From Estrella lausannensis (GTDB lineage Bacteria; Chlamydiota; Chlamydiia; Chlamydiales; Criblamydiaceae): 64,000 bases of DNA. The position numbers were made by a program, and so were the translations under genes. Shown one piece after another: positions 41,758 through 51,446 of the stretch (positions are counted from its first letter, which is position 1; each line of letters starts with the position of its first letter). The notes beneath the pieces were generated by a model. The model saw nothing but the letters and a program-made list of their open reading frames with translations. It made no database searches and was not told where the DNA came from. The stretch covers positions 287,381 to 351,380 of the forward strand of contig NZ_CWGJ01000011.1 in NCBI RefSeq assembly GCF_900000175.1, in the 5' to 3' direction.

Positions 41758-43784
41758 GCTACAAATTCAAAACTGCTGAAGGGAGCCCCCTGCCGCTTGG
41801 CGTTCAAGAGCGAGAAGAGGGGGTAAACTTTACGCTCTACTCAAAACATGCCGATGCCGTAACACTTTGTCTCTTCTCAGGGGAGACCAATGATCTCGTT
41901 GCCGAAATCAAGCTAAACCCGAAAATCAATAAAACAGGTGATATCTGGCACATTTTTGTCGAAGACCTTCCCCCACAAATGTGCTATGGCTTCCGGGTGC
42001 GTCAGAAAAGCAAGGCGGCCAAGCTTTTGCCGGAACAGGATTTGTTAGTCCTCGATCCCTATGCAAGGGCTGTCAATACGCCCTCCGCTTGGGGCTCCAA
42101 CGACAACTACCGCCCTTTAGGTCTCGTCCGCGCTCACAAGGAGTTTGACTGGCAGGGGGACAAGCAACTGCAGATTCCTCGAAAAGACCTGGTCATCTAC
42201 GAGATGCATGTCAGGGGCTTCACCCAGCACCCTTCAAGCAAGGTTAAGCACCCCGGTACTTTCCTGGGAGTTGTCGAAAAGATTCCTTATCTGCTTGATC
42301 TTGGTGTGAACGCTGTCGAGCTTCTGCCCGTTCAAGAGTTCAACGAATGTGAATACCACCGCTTCAACCCCATTAACGGAGAGCGTCTCTACAACTATTG
42401 GGGGTATTCCACAGTCAATTTCTTCTCCCCCTGCAACCGTTTTGCGACAAAAGACGGTTACTGCCAGGCGGAAGAGGAATTTAAATTCATGGTCAGGGAG
42501 CTGCATAAAAATGGCATCGAAGTCATTCTTGATGTCGTCTTTAACCACACTGCCGAAGGAAACGAATTAGGCCCTGTCCTTTCGTTTAAAGGCGTTGACA
42601 TAGCGGTCTACTACCATCTTGATCCCAAACTCCATTTCCAAAACTACAGTGGATGCGGCAATACGATGAACTGCAATCATCCGATGGTGAGGGAGTTTAT
42701 TCTGGTATGCTTAAACTACTGGGCGCGCGAGATGCACGTCGATGGATTCCGCTTTGATCTCGCCGCAGTTTTCGCGCGCGGTACACACACTGAGGTATTG
42801 GATTCCCCCCCACTGATCGAAGCCATCTCAGAAAACCCTCTTCTTTCCGATTTGAAGCTGATAGCCGAGCCATGGGACTCCGCCGGCCTTTATCGCCTTG
42901 GTAATTTCTACCCTTCCGAAGACCGCTGGAGCGAGTGGAACGATAAATATCGGGACATTGTCAAAAGATTTATCAAAGGCGACAAGAGCGTCAATCAAGA
43001 GTTTGCAAGCCGTATATCCGGCTCTCAGGATATTTTCAATGGCCGCTCTCCCCTGGCTTCCCTTAACTATATCACCTCCCATGATGGCTTAAGTTTGAGA
43101 GACCTGGTGTCTTACAATCAAAAGTACAACACGCCGAACGGAGAGAACAACCTGGACGGCAACCCCAGCACCAACAGTTGGAATTGCGGGGTGGAGGGAG
43201 AGACAAAGGATAAAGCCATAATCGCCCTGCGATCCCGGCAGATGCGGAATCTCCATTTAGCATTAATGATTTCTCAAGGCATCCCCATGCTACACATGGG
43301 AGATGAGATAGGTCTTACAAGAAAAGGCAACAACAACACCTGGTGCCAAGACAATGAACTGAACTGGCTTGATTGGAGCTCAATCAAAGGCAACCCATTC
43401 TATCGGTTTACAAAAGGGCTGATCCATTTCAGAAAGAGGCATGCTGTGTTGAATAAAGGAGAGTTTCTGACTCCAGAAGATATCGACTGGCACTCGCGCG
43501 AGCCTCACAATCCCAATTGGCAGGAAGAGACCCAATTTTTGGCCTTTACACTCAAAGACTCTCTCCAAGGAGAGCATCTTTATGTCGCTTTCAACGCTCA
43601 TGACTACGACGCTACGGTGCATCTACCATCCCTGCCTACCGGGTGGCGCTGGTATGTAATTGTCAACACCGCCAATGCACCTCCCGATGATTTTTTTCAT
43701 GAAACGGATGCCCCCGTGATTGCTACAGGAAGAGTGCTTTTAAAATCCTACTCATCCCTTCTTCTGAAGGCGCTCGCCGATTAG
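41754..43784 (+). CDS. glgX: glycogen debranching enzyme (isoamylase type)
   Basis: The 676-residue GH13_11 protein cleaves alpha-1,6 branches of limit dextrins. A CBM48-like N-terminal domain (about 10-130) precedes the catalytic barrel with D-V-V-F-N-H-T, the nucleophile in F-R-F-D-L-A-A-V, L-I-A-E-P-W-D and T-S-H-D-G-L-S-L. The G-L-Y-R-L-G-N-F-Y segment is typical of GlgX/isoamylase. It is coupled to malQ by a 4-bp overlap. Confidence 0.95.
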   Translation: MSYKFKTAEGSPLPLGVQEREEGVNFTLYSKHADAVTLCLFSGETNDLVAEIKLNPKINKTGDIWHIFVEDLPPQMCYGFRVRQKSKAAKLLPEQDLLVLDPYARAVNTPSAWGSNDNYRPLGLVRAHKEFDWQGDKQLQIPRKDLVIYEMHVRGFTQHPSSKVKHPGTFLGVVEKIPYLLDLGVNAVELLPVQEFNECEYHRFNPINGERLYNYWGYSTVNFFSPCNRFATKDGYCQAEEEFKFMVRELHKNGIEVILDVVFNHTAEGNELGPVLSFKGVDIAVYYHLDPKLHFQNYSGCGNTMNCNHPMVREFILVCLNYWAREMHVDGFRFDLAAVFARGTHTEVLDSPPLIEAISENPLLSDLKLIAEPWDSAGLYRLGNFYPSEDRWSEWNDKYRDIVKRFIKGDKSVNQEFASRISGSQDIFNGRSPLASLNYITSHDGLSLRDLVSYNQKYNTPNGENNLDGNPSTNSWNCGVEGETKDKAIIALRSRQMRNLHLALMISQGIPMLHMGDEIGLTRKGNNNTWCQDNELNWLDWSSIKGNPFYRFTKGLIHFRKRHAVLNKGEFLTPEDIDWHSREPHNPNWQEETQFLAFTLKDSLQGEHLYVAFNAHDYDATVHLPSLPTGWRWYVIVNTANAPPDDFFHETDAPVIATGRVLLKSYSSLLLKALAD

Positions 43785-44006
43785 CACCGTGAGCGTCTCA
43801 GTGCCCGCTTAGCCCTACAGAGTTTGTTTTCCAACTCACTAGCGCGCTGATAAACCTGCGATAGACAAAAAGACTACAATTTACACCATACAATATATTT
43901 ATATTCATCAAATAGAGTCGCTTTTGTTAACTATCGTATCTTATTGAAATAAATTAAAGAAAAGCTCATCCTCCTCTTTTTTTAATTTAAAAAGGTTTGG
44001 ATATTC

Positions 44007-46763
44007 ATGAATATAACATTCCCATCGGCTAATAGATCAACAATCGCTAATCTGGACAACTCCCGAGCGATTCGGATGTATGAAAATTACGCGACTTTAC
44101 CCGAGGCTATGGAAGTTCCGCCTGGGCAGCTTGAGTATGCCAAGGCTCTTTGCCAACACCATGGCCTGCCGACCGAAAATATCATCGAAGGCAGAGAGAT
44201 GGACGCGACTCCTCGGGTGGTGCCGCTTATTAAAAACCGCGTTATCATCCCCTTCTCGGGAGGGACGGACAGCACAGCCGCCCTTATCTGGGCTAAGCGC
44301 CAGGGAATGCATATCTATCCGCTGCATGTCTACATGCTCAATCCCGCTTCGGGGGCGCGTGAAATGACGGCCGTTGAAAATATCTGCAACGCCCTAGGAC
44401 TGCGCGACAGGCTTATCGTGGTGAAACACCCTGTAAATTGCCGCAAGATCAAAGGATATCGGGAGAAAATTAAAAATCTTCAGGAAAATCCCGCTAAAAA
44501 CCAATACATCTGGCTGATATCCCTCCCCTACATGCAAAAACATGAGTGCGGGACAATTCTTTTTGCGGCAGATAAGTCGCCGCAAGCAATTCATTTTTCT
44601 GATACGATAACGGCTTTCAATCTCTTTAAGCAATATGCCGAGAAACTGATCGGACCGCACAACCTCTGCATTCCTTTCGACACAAAAAAGCAGTACGTCG
44701 CTGAGCTACTCAGCAGCGAACAGGCTGCCTTGTCCAAACTCGTTTCCTCCTGCTTTGCCTCCATGCAACATTTCAAACACTGGCAAAACACGAACAGAAA
44801 AAAGGGGGAAGACACCCCTGACAACGAATGCGGTTCCTGCCAAAAATGCCGAACATTAAAAGAAATCAGGGCTGAATTATTAGCTCCCGGTCCTCAGAAG
44901 AAGCAGGAAAATAGCAACCCGCGGGAAGTGCCTCCTACGGTTCCTTATGAGAAACAAAATCAGATAAATAGCCATCCCCGGGAAATACCTCCTACGGTTG
45001 CTTTTGAGAAACAAAACCAGGAAAATACCTACCCGCGGGAAATACCTCCTCCCGTGCTACAAAAACGTTTCGTATCAACGATCGGGAAAAGTTCGCTACC
45101 GGCGGGAGCGGTTCCGATTTTTCAAAATCTGCTGCCTCCCCTGCGCATCTACCCTTATCCGACAATGATGGAAATCTGCTCTCCCCCCCTCCCTGCACGC
45201 GTCAGGGAACGGGACTTTGCAGAGGAGGAGAGAGCCTCTCCCTTAAAAAGGCAAAAATTTGATTTCTCTGCCGCCATGCATAGTGAATGCATTGAGCCGA
45301 GAAAATTCTCTGCGCCTATCCCTCGTATTTCTTCCAATGCATTGGAAAATCAACTTCCCTTGCGCGGCTTTGCCTCCCTGAATCTGCCTCAAACTCAACC
45401 GCTGATGGGGGGCATGGGCCCTTGGAGAGGGCTAAACCCTACAGCGCTCGCCGGCATCAATCCTCCTCCGAAGACAAGAGAGGTCGCTCAAGTTTTTAAT
45501 AGTGTTGAGGAAAAAATCGAGGCGATGGTTAAGGGCTTCACGTTCCCTAAAACAAAAGGTGACGGTGTGTATTCCCTCGATTTCGACGCACTGAAAAGTT
45601 GGATGCAGAAAAAGCTGAATGAAACACTGGATGTCACCCAAGAGGAGAAGGAGGCGTTCTATGAGCGGATTGGAGAGCTTCTTTCAGATGAAATCACCAA
45701 GCATCAATACAAACTACCACACTTGCACAACGGCCAATGCCGCTCCAATCCCGTGATCACCGCAGATGTTGCAGCCGAGAGTTTTAAATTGTTGCTCAAT
45801 CTTGGAAACTATGATTTTACCAGGACATACACCGGGATGCAAGCAGGCCTGAAGATGTCGGCTTTCTACATGAACGAAGAGCGCATCAAAGCATCCACAG
45901 GAATAGACAAGTCTCCATCCAAAAAATGGGAAGATGAGAAACTCCGCTGGAAGAAAATCACCAAAATTTTTAAGTATCACGCTCAGGGGAAAGCCCCCTA
46001 CCTCTGCCTCGGGCTACCTCTAATTACGAACGATTTTTTAATGAACGCTCCCGGCCAATTTCGGCCGGCAGCCGTTTTTGATGTCTTGAACTACTTAAAG
46101 CAATCTAACGTGGCAGGCAATATCACAAGAATATTAGATCTCTGTACGGGTTGGGGAGACAGGCTTGTTGGCGCGATGGCGGCAGCCAAACAATTTAAAG
46201 TTGTCCGCTATATCGGCACCGATCCCAACAAGGATTTAACACCTCGCTACAAAAACATATTTGACGCATGTCTCAAAGTGCTTGACCGGGAGATGGGAGA
46301 GCCTTATCAATTTACCTGCAAATTATACGACAAACCCATGGAAGATCTCAGCGAAGAAGAGCTGATAGTTGATGGCGTGCCAAGCGATTTGATGATCACC
46401 TCTCCGCCTTTTTTCGATTATGAGAAATATAAAGACCACGGGAACACCCAGTCCACTGCCAGGTACCCGGAGATTGACGAGTGGGTGAATAACTTTCTCT
46501 ACAAACTTGTAGATCAGGCTAAAAAAGGAGTGCGCAATCAAGGCATCGTCGCTATCCAATTTTCCACCACCAAAATTGGTGATAAAAAAATCTGTGATCT
46601 TCTGAAAGCTAATATGCAATCAAAGCTCAAACACATCACAGATCTTTCCTACGTCAGTAAGGCCATCAGAGGAAAAAGACACGGATACGAAGGTGAAAAG
46701 TTTTACATCTATCAAAAAGTTGAAGCCTCTGACAATGATGAGATGGATGTAGACGTTGGATAA
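44007..46763 (+). CDS. fusion of QueC-like PP-loop domain and SPPF-type methyltransferase
   Basis: The 918-residue protein has a QueC-like N-terminal domain (about 75-292). It carries the PP-loop I-P-F-S-G-G-T-D-S-T (81-90) and four cysteines at 249, 275, 278 and 281 (C-G-S-C-Q-K-C), matching the zinc site of preQ0 synthase. A Pro-rich linker with three 19-residue repeats (302-350) follows, then a KRQK basic cluster near 414. The C-terminal part (about 580-905) is a Rossmann methyltransferase: L-D-L-C-T-G-W-G-D (710-718) as the SAM motif and I-T-S-P-P-F-F-D-Y (797-805) as the catalytic motif of amino-methylating DNA enzymes. I know no named family with this order. It stands alone among glycogen genes. 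Base modification of DNA or RNA is inferred; target and secretion are unknown. Confidence 0.8.
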   Translation: MNITFPSANRSTIANLDNSRAIRMYENYATLPEAMEVPPGQLEYAKALCQHHGLPTENIIEGREMDATPRVVPLIKNRVIIPFSGGTDSTAALIWAKRQGMHIYPLHVYMLNPASGAREMTAVENICNALGLRDRLIVVKHPVNCRKIKGYREKIKNLQENPAKNQYIWLISLPYMQKHECGTILFAADKSPQAIHFSDTITAFNLFKQYAEKLIGPHNLCIPFDTKKQYVAELLSSEQAALSKLVSSCFASMQHFKHWQNTNRKKGEDTPDNECGSCQKCRTLKEIRAELLAPGPQKKQENSNPREVPPTVPYEKQNQINSHPREIPPTVAFEKQNQENTYPREIPPPVLQKRFVSTIGKSSLPAGAVPIFQNLLPPLRIYPYPTMMEICSPPLPARVRERDFAEEERASPLKRQKFDFSAAMHSECIEPRKFSAPIPRISSNALENQLPLRGFASLNLPQTQPLMGGMGPWRGLNPTALAGINPPPKTREVAQVFNSVEEKIEAMVKGFTFPKTKGDGVYSLDFDALKSWMQKKLNETLDVTQEEKEAFYERIGELLSDEITKHQYKLPHLHNGQCRSNPVITADVAAESFKLLLNLGNYDFTRTYTGMQAGLKMSAFYMNEERIKASTGIDKSPSKKWEDEKLRWKKITKIFKYHAQGKAPYLCLGLPLITNDFLMNAPGQFRPAAVFDVLNYLKQSNVAGNITRILDLCTGWGDRLVGAMAAAKQFKVVRYIGTDPNKDLTPRYKNIFDACLKVLDREMGEPYQFTCKLYDKPMEDLSEEELIVDGVPSDLMITSPPFFDYEKYKDHGNTQSTARYPEIDEWVNNFLYKLVDQAKKGVRNQGIVAIQFSTTKIGDKKICDLLKANMQSKLKHITDLSYVSKAIRGKRHGYEGEKFYIYQKVEASDNDEMDVDVG
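44910..45059 (+). repeat. three tandem 57-bp coding repeats
   Basis: The encoded 19-residue unit reads N-x-x-P-R-E-I/V-P-P-T-V-x-x-E-K-Q-N-Q-x. Two full copies and a shortened third are visible, and the DNA of the first two is highly similar, indicating recent duplication within the linker between the two enzyme domains. Confidence 0.8.
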
Positions 46764-46800
46764 CCGGAATCGAAGCCTGCTTGTACTCTCTTCACGGCTA

Positions 46801-46825
46801 GAGAAAATGAGGGCGTTTAGCCCTC
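46801..46825 (-). terminator. hairpin overlapping the stop of the coiled-coil gene
   Basis: On the minus strand GAGGGC pairs with GCCCTC around a TAAAC loop that contains the TAA stop codon, followed by ATTTTCTC. A compact terminator is likely. Confidence 0.6.
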
Positions 46826-48265
46826 GGCTATCTTATCTTGCAGGAACTTTTGATACCCTCCCGGGTAATCGGTAGGAACCATCGATCCCTTCGAGCCCCA
46901 ATCACTTTTCAGCTGAGTGAAGGTTTTATGCTTGGTCTCAGATTGTCCAAGATAGGCTCCTGACAGAGCGATATCGGTCTTATCCTGGAAATGAATCGTA
47001 TCCAGGGTAGGACTGATGAAGCCGAGAGGAAACACTTTTACATAGCTGCTGATGCCGCTCTCGAAGGTGAATTTGTTCTTTTCCAGTTTACCCTTGATGA
47101 GCGCACTACCGGGATCGCCAAACAGTAACACCGCCCCCCCGGGAAGGCTTCCACCCGGTATCCAAAGTTGATAACACTGTTTCAGCTCCAGTGAGAATTT
47201 CCCCTGGTCATCGCAATTCCAGTTTTTGACCGCGTCTTCAGGAAATCGTCCAAGCAGCAGTTTAAACAGCGTTGAAAGCTCTTTGACTCCAGTCTTGGTG
47301 CTGATATCCTTGCCGATATCTTCCATCATTTTCTCCTGGGGCGTCAGTTCCTTTGGCGTCATGGGTGCGGCTGAATCTAGAGAAATGTCAGGAACCTCGA
47401 GATCGTCTTCGTCAAAATAGTCTTCCAGCTGCAGCCGCTCGATATCTTGAGCTGCCTTGGATATTTGAGCCGCCGCCTTTTTCAAAAGAGCCTGCGCCTC
47501 TACAAGCAGCTCTTGCTCTTTTACTAATAGCTGTTGAACATGGGTGATGTGTCTCTTCTTGAGTTGGATGCTGGTGAGCAGCTGTGAGTTTTCGACTTGT
47601 TCTCTCTCGTAGGCTTCAATGAGATCTTCGGAGATGTTGCCCGTCGGGAACGAAGCATCGATGTCGTTGATTTCCTCCATCAGAGCTTTGGCGGGATCGG
47701 TTTTTTGAGGAGTGAAAAAGCCGATGAATTTCCAGAAAAAGTTCGTGTCCTCTTGCGGCTCGGATTGCAGTTTGAGTAGAGCCCTTGCATCATCAATAAT
47801 CAGATTTTTAGCTTCGATCATCTCTTTGAGCGACATCTCATCTTCTTCAACGGACTCTTCCAACTCTTTGATCCGCCCTTGTAATTTGTAGACTATCTCC
47901 TTCGTGCTTTCGATGGGCTCCTTACTGCACATGATGATCTGCGCCAGATTGCTGATATCGGAGATCTTCTTTGAGTAGGCGGTCTCAATTTGTTTGACTG
48001 CGCGGTTGAACTTGACGGAGTACTCCTTGCTGAGAGCGCACTTTAGGCTGATCATAGCTCCCTGCCATTTAGTGGCAATTTTGCTGAGCAGTCCGGAGAA
48101 AAATCCTTGGCTCTCGGCTTTTTTATTTAAAAAGTTATTGGGAACTTCGATAGGCCGGGTGGGATCTTTCAGCGCCGCATCGAGCGCTTTGGTCATTTCA
48201 GGATAGCTCAGGTAATCGTGGCTTTCGTAAATTCCCCGCACAACACTCGCGTTAGGTATGAGCAT
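46817..48265 (-). CDS. coiled-coil protein, unknown
   Basis: The 482-residue protein is unrecognised. After about 110 residues of mixed sequence, residues 110-310 are dominated by heptad-like, charged helices (K-L-Q-G-R-I-K-E-L-E-E-S-V-E-E-D-E, R-E-Q-V-E-N-S-Q-L-L-T-S-I-Q-L-K-K) interrupted by an aromatic-rich piece near 175. The C-terminal domain (about 335-482) is beta-rich with many Gly and Pro. No signal peptide, membrane helix or enzyme motif. The layout fits a structural or secreted protein. The ATG has a GGAGGG site. Confidence 0.75.
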   Translation of the reverse strand: MLIPNASVVRGIYESHDYLSYPEMTKALDAALKDPTRPIEVPNNFLNKKAESQGFFSGLLSKIATKWQGAMISLKCALSKEYSVKFNRAVKQIETAYSKKISDISNLAQIIMCSKEPIESTKEIVYKLQGRIKELEESVEEDEMSLKEMIEAKNLIIDDARALLKLQSEPQEDTNFFWKFIGFFTPQKTDPAKALMEEINDIDASFPTGNISEDLIEAYEREQVENSQLLTSIQLKKRHITHVQQLLVKEQELLVEAQALLKKAAAQISKAAQDIERLQLEDYFDEDDLEVPDISLDSAAPMTPKELTPQEKMMEDIGKDISTKTGVKELSTLFKLLLGRFPEDAVKNWNCDDQGKFSLELKQCYQLWIPGGSLPGGAVLLFGDPGSALIKGKLEKNKFTFESGISSYVKVFPLGFISPTLDTIHFQDKTDIALSGAYLGQSETKHKTFTQLKSDWGSKGSMVPTDYPGGYQKFLQDKIAEG

Positions 48266-48502
48266 ACTTGCCCTCCTTAGCTAAACAGATAACTCCTATT
48301 ATATATTTAAAAATATTTATAAGCAGTTGAAAGTGTTTATAATTTTAACATCTATTGTTTAAGTTCATTATCACACAAGTGGTTGTAAGGCTATTACCAC
48401 ATTAACTTTCTTACGAGCCAAAAAAGACATGTGAAATAGGAAGGATTGACGCAAGTGTCTCATATTGTTGAATTAAAAGGTGCGCGCAAACGGGATTGGT
48501 CT

Positions 48503-49462
48503 TTAAGGCAGAGAGCTTCCCCACTCGGCTTTGCGGGCGAGCTTGTAGAGTTCGCCTCTCTTTTTGGAGATTGTCTCGCGCTTCAGCCCTTCTAGAGTGC
48601 ACAGCTTGAGTGTCACATGCCCTGAGTGAATCTCTGGACCGGCAAGTATCCGGGATCCGGGTAATATCACAGATTGTTTAACAGCAGCGACATATGAAAA
48701 TTTTTCATCCTCAAAACCCATCGTCCCCCCCTTGATGCGGCGGTGAAGCGAGGAGCGTTCGACCCGGGCCGCGAAATGGCACCAATCGCTACCGGTCATC
48801 GGACAGGCCCCGGGGTGAGGACATGGGGCAATCAGAAACGCCCCCTTATCGATCAAGTGCTGTCGAATGGAGCGGATTCTTTCAAACCCGGCAGGGGTGC
48901 CCGGTTCTACGATCAGCAGCAGCTGCCCGGCAGACTCCCACGCCCGATCGATAAGGGGGAGAAGAATTTCTTGCTTAAGCTCGCCCACTGAATAGGAAAA
49001 AACGACCGCATCTGCCGGGGGCAGGGATTCCACCTTTTCCAAATTGGACTCTTGCCAGACAGCGCGCCTCAACCCTTCCCTGTCACTCGACTGCGCAAGT
49101 TGTTTACCAATCAATTGCAGCTCCCGATCCATTTCCACCGGATTAAATTCCTCAAGTTCAGGGAAATATTCAGCAAACGCCCATGAAGCAGTCCCTGGTC
49201 CAGCCCCCAGATCGGCAAGCGAGCGGATAGACAGATTTGCCCTTTCGCGGATGGATTCCAAAGCTTTTGAAACTGCCGCAAAAGTCGCCGGCATGCGGGA
49301 TATCAGATAAGAGAGGCGCTCTGCCTTTGTTGTCATGAACTGCCCTTTGGCTGGCTGCTGGTAGCGGCGCGTCAGCTCTTCACGGGCAGTCGAGAGTTGT
49401 TTAAATTGTGCTGTATCTGCGGCCTTTTCGATGGCCAGTTGTAGAGGACGGGGTAAGTGCAT
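48503..49462 (-). CDS. Rsm22-like SAM-dependent methyltransferase
   Basis: The 319-residue protein matches the Rsm22 family: N-terminal L-P-R-P-L-Q-L-A-I, the SAM motif L-A-D-L-G-A-G-P-G-T-A-S-W-A near 104, and the Cys-rich segment C-P-H-P-G-A-C-P followed by D-W-C-H-F-A-A-R-V-E-R-S-x-x-H-R and F-E-D-E-K-F-S-Y. In mitochondria Rsm22 is needed for the small ribosomal subunit and carries an iron-sulfur cluster; bacterial members are presumed to act on rRNA or ribosome assembly. It is a single gene. A short TACCGAAAGT match to the palindromic elements lies 42 bp upstream. Confidence 0.88.
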   Translation of the reverse strand: MHLPRPLQLAIEKAADTAQFKQLSTAREELTRRYQQPAKGQFMTTKAERLSYLISRMPATFAAVSKALESIRERANLSIRSLADLGAGPGTASWAFAEYFPELEEFNPVEMDRELQLIGKQLAQSSDREGLRRAVWQESNLEKVESLPPADAVVFSYSVGELKQEILLPLIDRAWESAGQLLLIVEPGTPAGFERIRSIRQHLIDKGAFLIAPCPHPGACPMTGSDWCHFAARVERSSLHRRIKGGTMGFEDEKFSYVAAVKQSVILPGSRILAGPEIHSGHVTLKLCTLEGLKRETISKKRGELYKLARKAEWGSSLP

Positions 49463-49535
49463 AGGTGACTATTTTTTTCACCTATTGTGACAGATTTCGT
49501 CTTATACCGAAAGTCTCTCTGAAGTGGACAGTCTC

Positions 49536-51446
49536 TTATTGCCTCTTAAGCAAAATGAGAGAAAGAGGAGGCAGCGAAAGGCTGATGCTCCACTCTTTGC
49601 CATGGACATGGATGGGCTTTGCCTCCACACCTCCGAAATTGCCGCAGTCGGAACCGCCATAGTAGGTGGAGTCGCTGTTGAGAATTTCTTGGTAATACCC
49701 TTTCTCTTTAACCCCGATGCGGTAATTTGTCCGAGGGATCGGAGTGAAGTTGAGTACCGCAATGAGAGAGTCCGCTTCATTTTTTCCCTTTCGATAAAAG
49801 CTGATAACGCTGCTGTTGCTATCGGCGATATCAATCCACTCGAAACCCTCGTGGCTAAAGTCCAGCTCAAACAGGGCCTTCTCCTCTTTGTATACGCGGT
49901 TTAAATCCATCAGCCAACGCTTGATCCCGACATGTCGGTCATACTGCAAAAGATGCCAATCGAGGCTCTGGCTGTGGTTCCACTCGCTGAAGGAGGCGAT
50001 CTCCGAGCCCATGAACAGCAATTTTTTTCCCGGATGGGTGTACATATATCCAAACAGAAGCCGTAAATTAGCGAATTTTTGCCAGTCATCGCCCGGCATC
50101 TTGGCAAGAAGCGAGCCTTTGCCATGGACAACCTCGTCATGAGAGAGAGGAAGCATGAAATTTTCGGTGTAGGCATAGATCATGCTGAAGAGAAGCTCGT
50201 TGTGGTGATACCTCCGGTGCACGGGATCGAGCTTAAAATAGCAGAGCGTGTCGTGCATCCAGCCCATGTTCCACTTCATGCCAAAACCCAAGCCCCCTAG
50301 GTAGGTCGGACGCGATACCATCGGCCACGCCGTGGACTCCTCGGCGATCGTCTGGGCATAAGGGTAGTAGAGGTAAATCGCTTCATTTAAGTCTTTGATC
50401 ATCCGGATGGCATCCAGATTTTCCCTGCCGCCGTAAAGGTTGGGGATCCACTCCCCTTCTTTTCGCGAATAGTCCAGGTACAGCATGGAGGCCACAGCAT
50501 CCACCCGAATCCCGTCGACATGGTACTTGTCGAGCCAGAAGAGCGCCGAAGAGATCAGAAAGGAGCGCACTTCGTGGCGGCCATAGTTGAAGATATGGCT
50601 CTTCCAGTCGGGATGAAACCCCAGGCGGGGGTCTTCATGCTCGAACAGATGGGTGCCGTCAAAGCGATAGAGGCCATGTTCATCCGATGGAAAATGCGAG
50701 GGAACCCAGTCGAGAATGACTCCAATACCGCTCCGGTGGAGTGTCTCGATGAGGAACATAAAATCTTGAGGAGTGCCAAAACGGCTGGTCGGGGCAAAGT
50801 ATCCGACCGTCTGATAGCCCCAGGAGCCCTCGAAAGGGTGTTCCATCACCGGCATGAACTGCACGTGGGTAAAGCCCATTTCGTTGATGTAGCCCGGGAG
50901 GAAATCAGCCATCTCGCGGTATGTTAATGAGCGGCCGCCCTCTTCAGGATTTTTCCTGAAGGAACCGAGGTGCATTTCGTAAATGGACATGGGAGCTGCG
51001 AGCGCGTTACGCTGCCTTCTCTCTTCTTCCCACTCTTCCTCATCCCACTCATAAGACAGATCGGTCACAACCGAGGCGGTTTTTGGAGGCGCTTCGGATA
51101 AAAAGGCAAACGGGTCGCTCTTTTCTAAGACAGCCCCCCGCTCCCTGGAGACTATCCTGTATTTATAGAGCGCTCCCTGTCCTATGTGGGGGATGAATCC
51201 CTCAAAAATTCCGGAGCTGTCCCAACGGGGAAATAGAGGATTTTTGTTTCCGTTCCATCCGTTGAAATCCCCGATAACCGATACGCTCTTGGCGTTTGGA
51301 GCCCAGACAGCAAAGAGCACCCCCTTGACACCATCGACAGAAACAACCCGCGACCCAAGCTTTTCGTAGAGCCTGAAGTGCTTTCCTTCTTTAAATAGAT
51401 GGATATCGGAATCTGTCATGAGCGACATGGGGGCTGTCTCCTGCAT
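49536..51446 (-). CDS. glgB: 1,4-alpha-glucan branching enzyme
   Basis: The 636-residue GH13_9 enzyme introduces alpha-1,6 branches. It has a CBM48 domain (about 20-115, V-W-A-P-N-A-K-S-V-S-V-I-G-D-F-N-G-W) and a barrel with D-W-V-P-S-H-F-P, nucleophile I-R-V-D-A-V-A-S-M-L-Y, I-A-E-E-S-T-A-W-P and L-S-H-D-E-V-V-H-G-K. It lacks the extra N-terminal N1 domain of E. coli GlgB, as is common. Its start overlaps the treS stop (TAATG) with AAGGAG inside treS, making it the last gene of glgE-treS-glgB. Confidence 0.95.
   Translation of the reverse strand: MQETAPMSLMTDSDIHLFKEGKHFRLYEKLGSRVVSVDGVKGVLFAVWAPNAKSVSVIGDFNGWNGNKNPLFPRWDSSGIFEGFIPHIGQGALYKYRIVSRERGAVLEKSDPFAFLSEAPPKTASVVTDLSYEWDEEEWEEERRQRNALAAPMSIYEMHLGSFRKNPEEGGRSLTYREMADFLPGYINEMGFTHVQFMPVMEHPFEGSWGYQTVGYFAPTSRFGTPQDFMFLIETLHRSGIGVILDWVPSHFPSDEHGLYRFDGTHLFEHEDPRLGFHPDWKSHIFNYGRHEVRSFLISSALFWLDKYHVDGIRVDAVASMLYLDYSRKEGEWIPNLYGGRENLDAIRMIKDLNEAIYLYYPYAQTIAEESTAWPMVSRPTYLGGLGFGMKWNMGWMHDTLCYFKLDPVHRRYHHNELLFSMIYAYTENFMLPLSHDEVVHGKGSLLAKMPGDDWQKFANLRLLFGYMYTHPGKKLLFMGSEIASFSEWNHSQSLDWHLLQYDRHVGIKRWLMDLNRVYKEEKALFELDFSHEGFEWIDIADSNSSVISFYRKGKNEADSLIAVLNFTPIPRTNYRIGVKEKGYYQEILNSDSTYYGGSDCGNFGGVEAKPIHVHGKEWSISLSLPPLSLILLKRQ

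Noticed and set aside
44910-45059. CRISPR-like repeats
   Set aside because: The 57-bp repeats are contiguous, coding and in frame, with no spacers.
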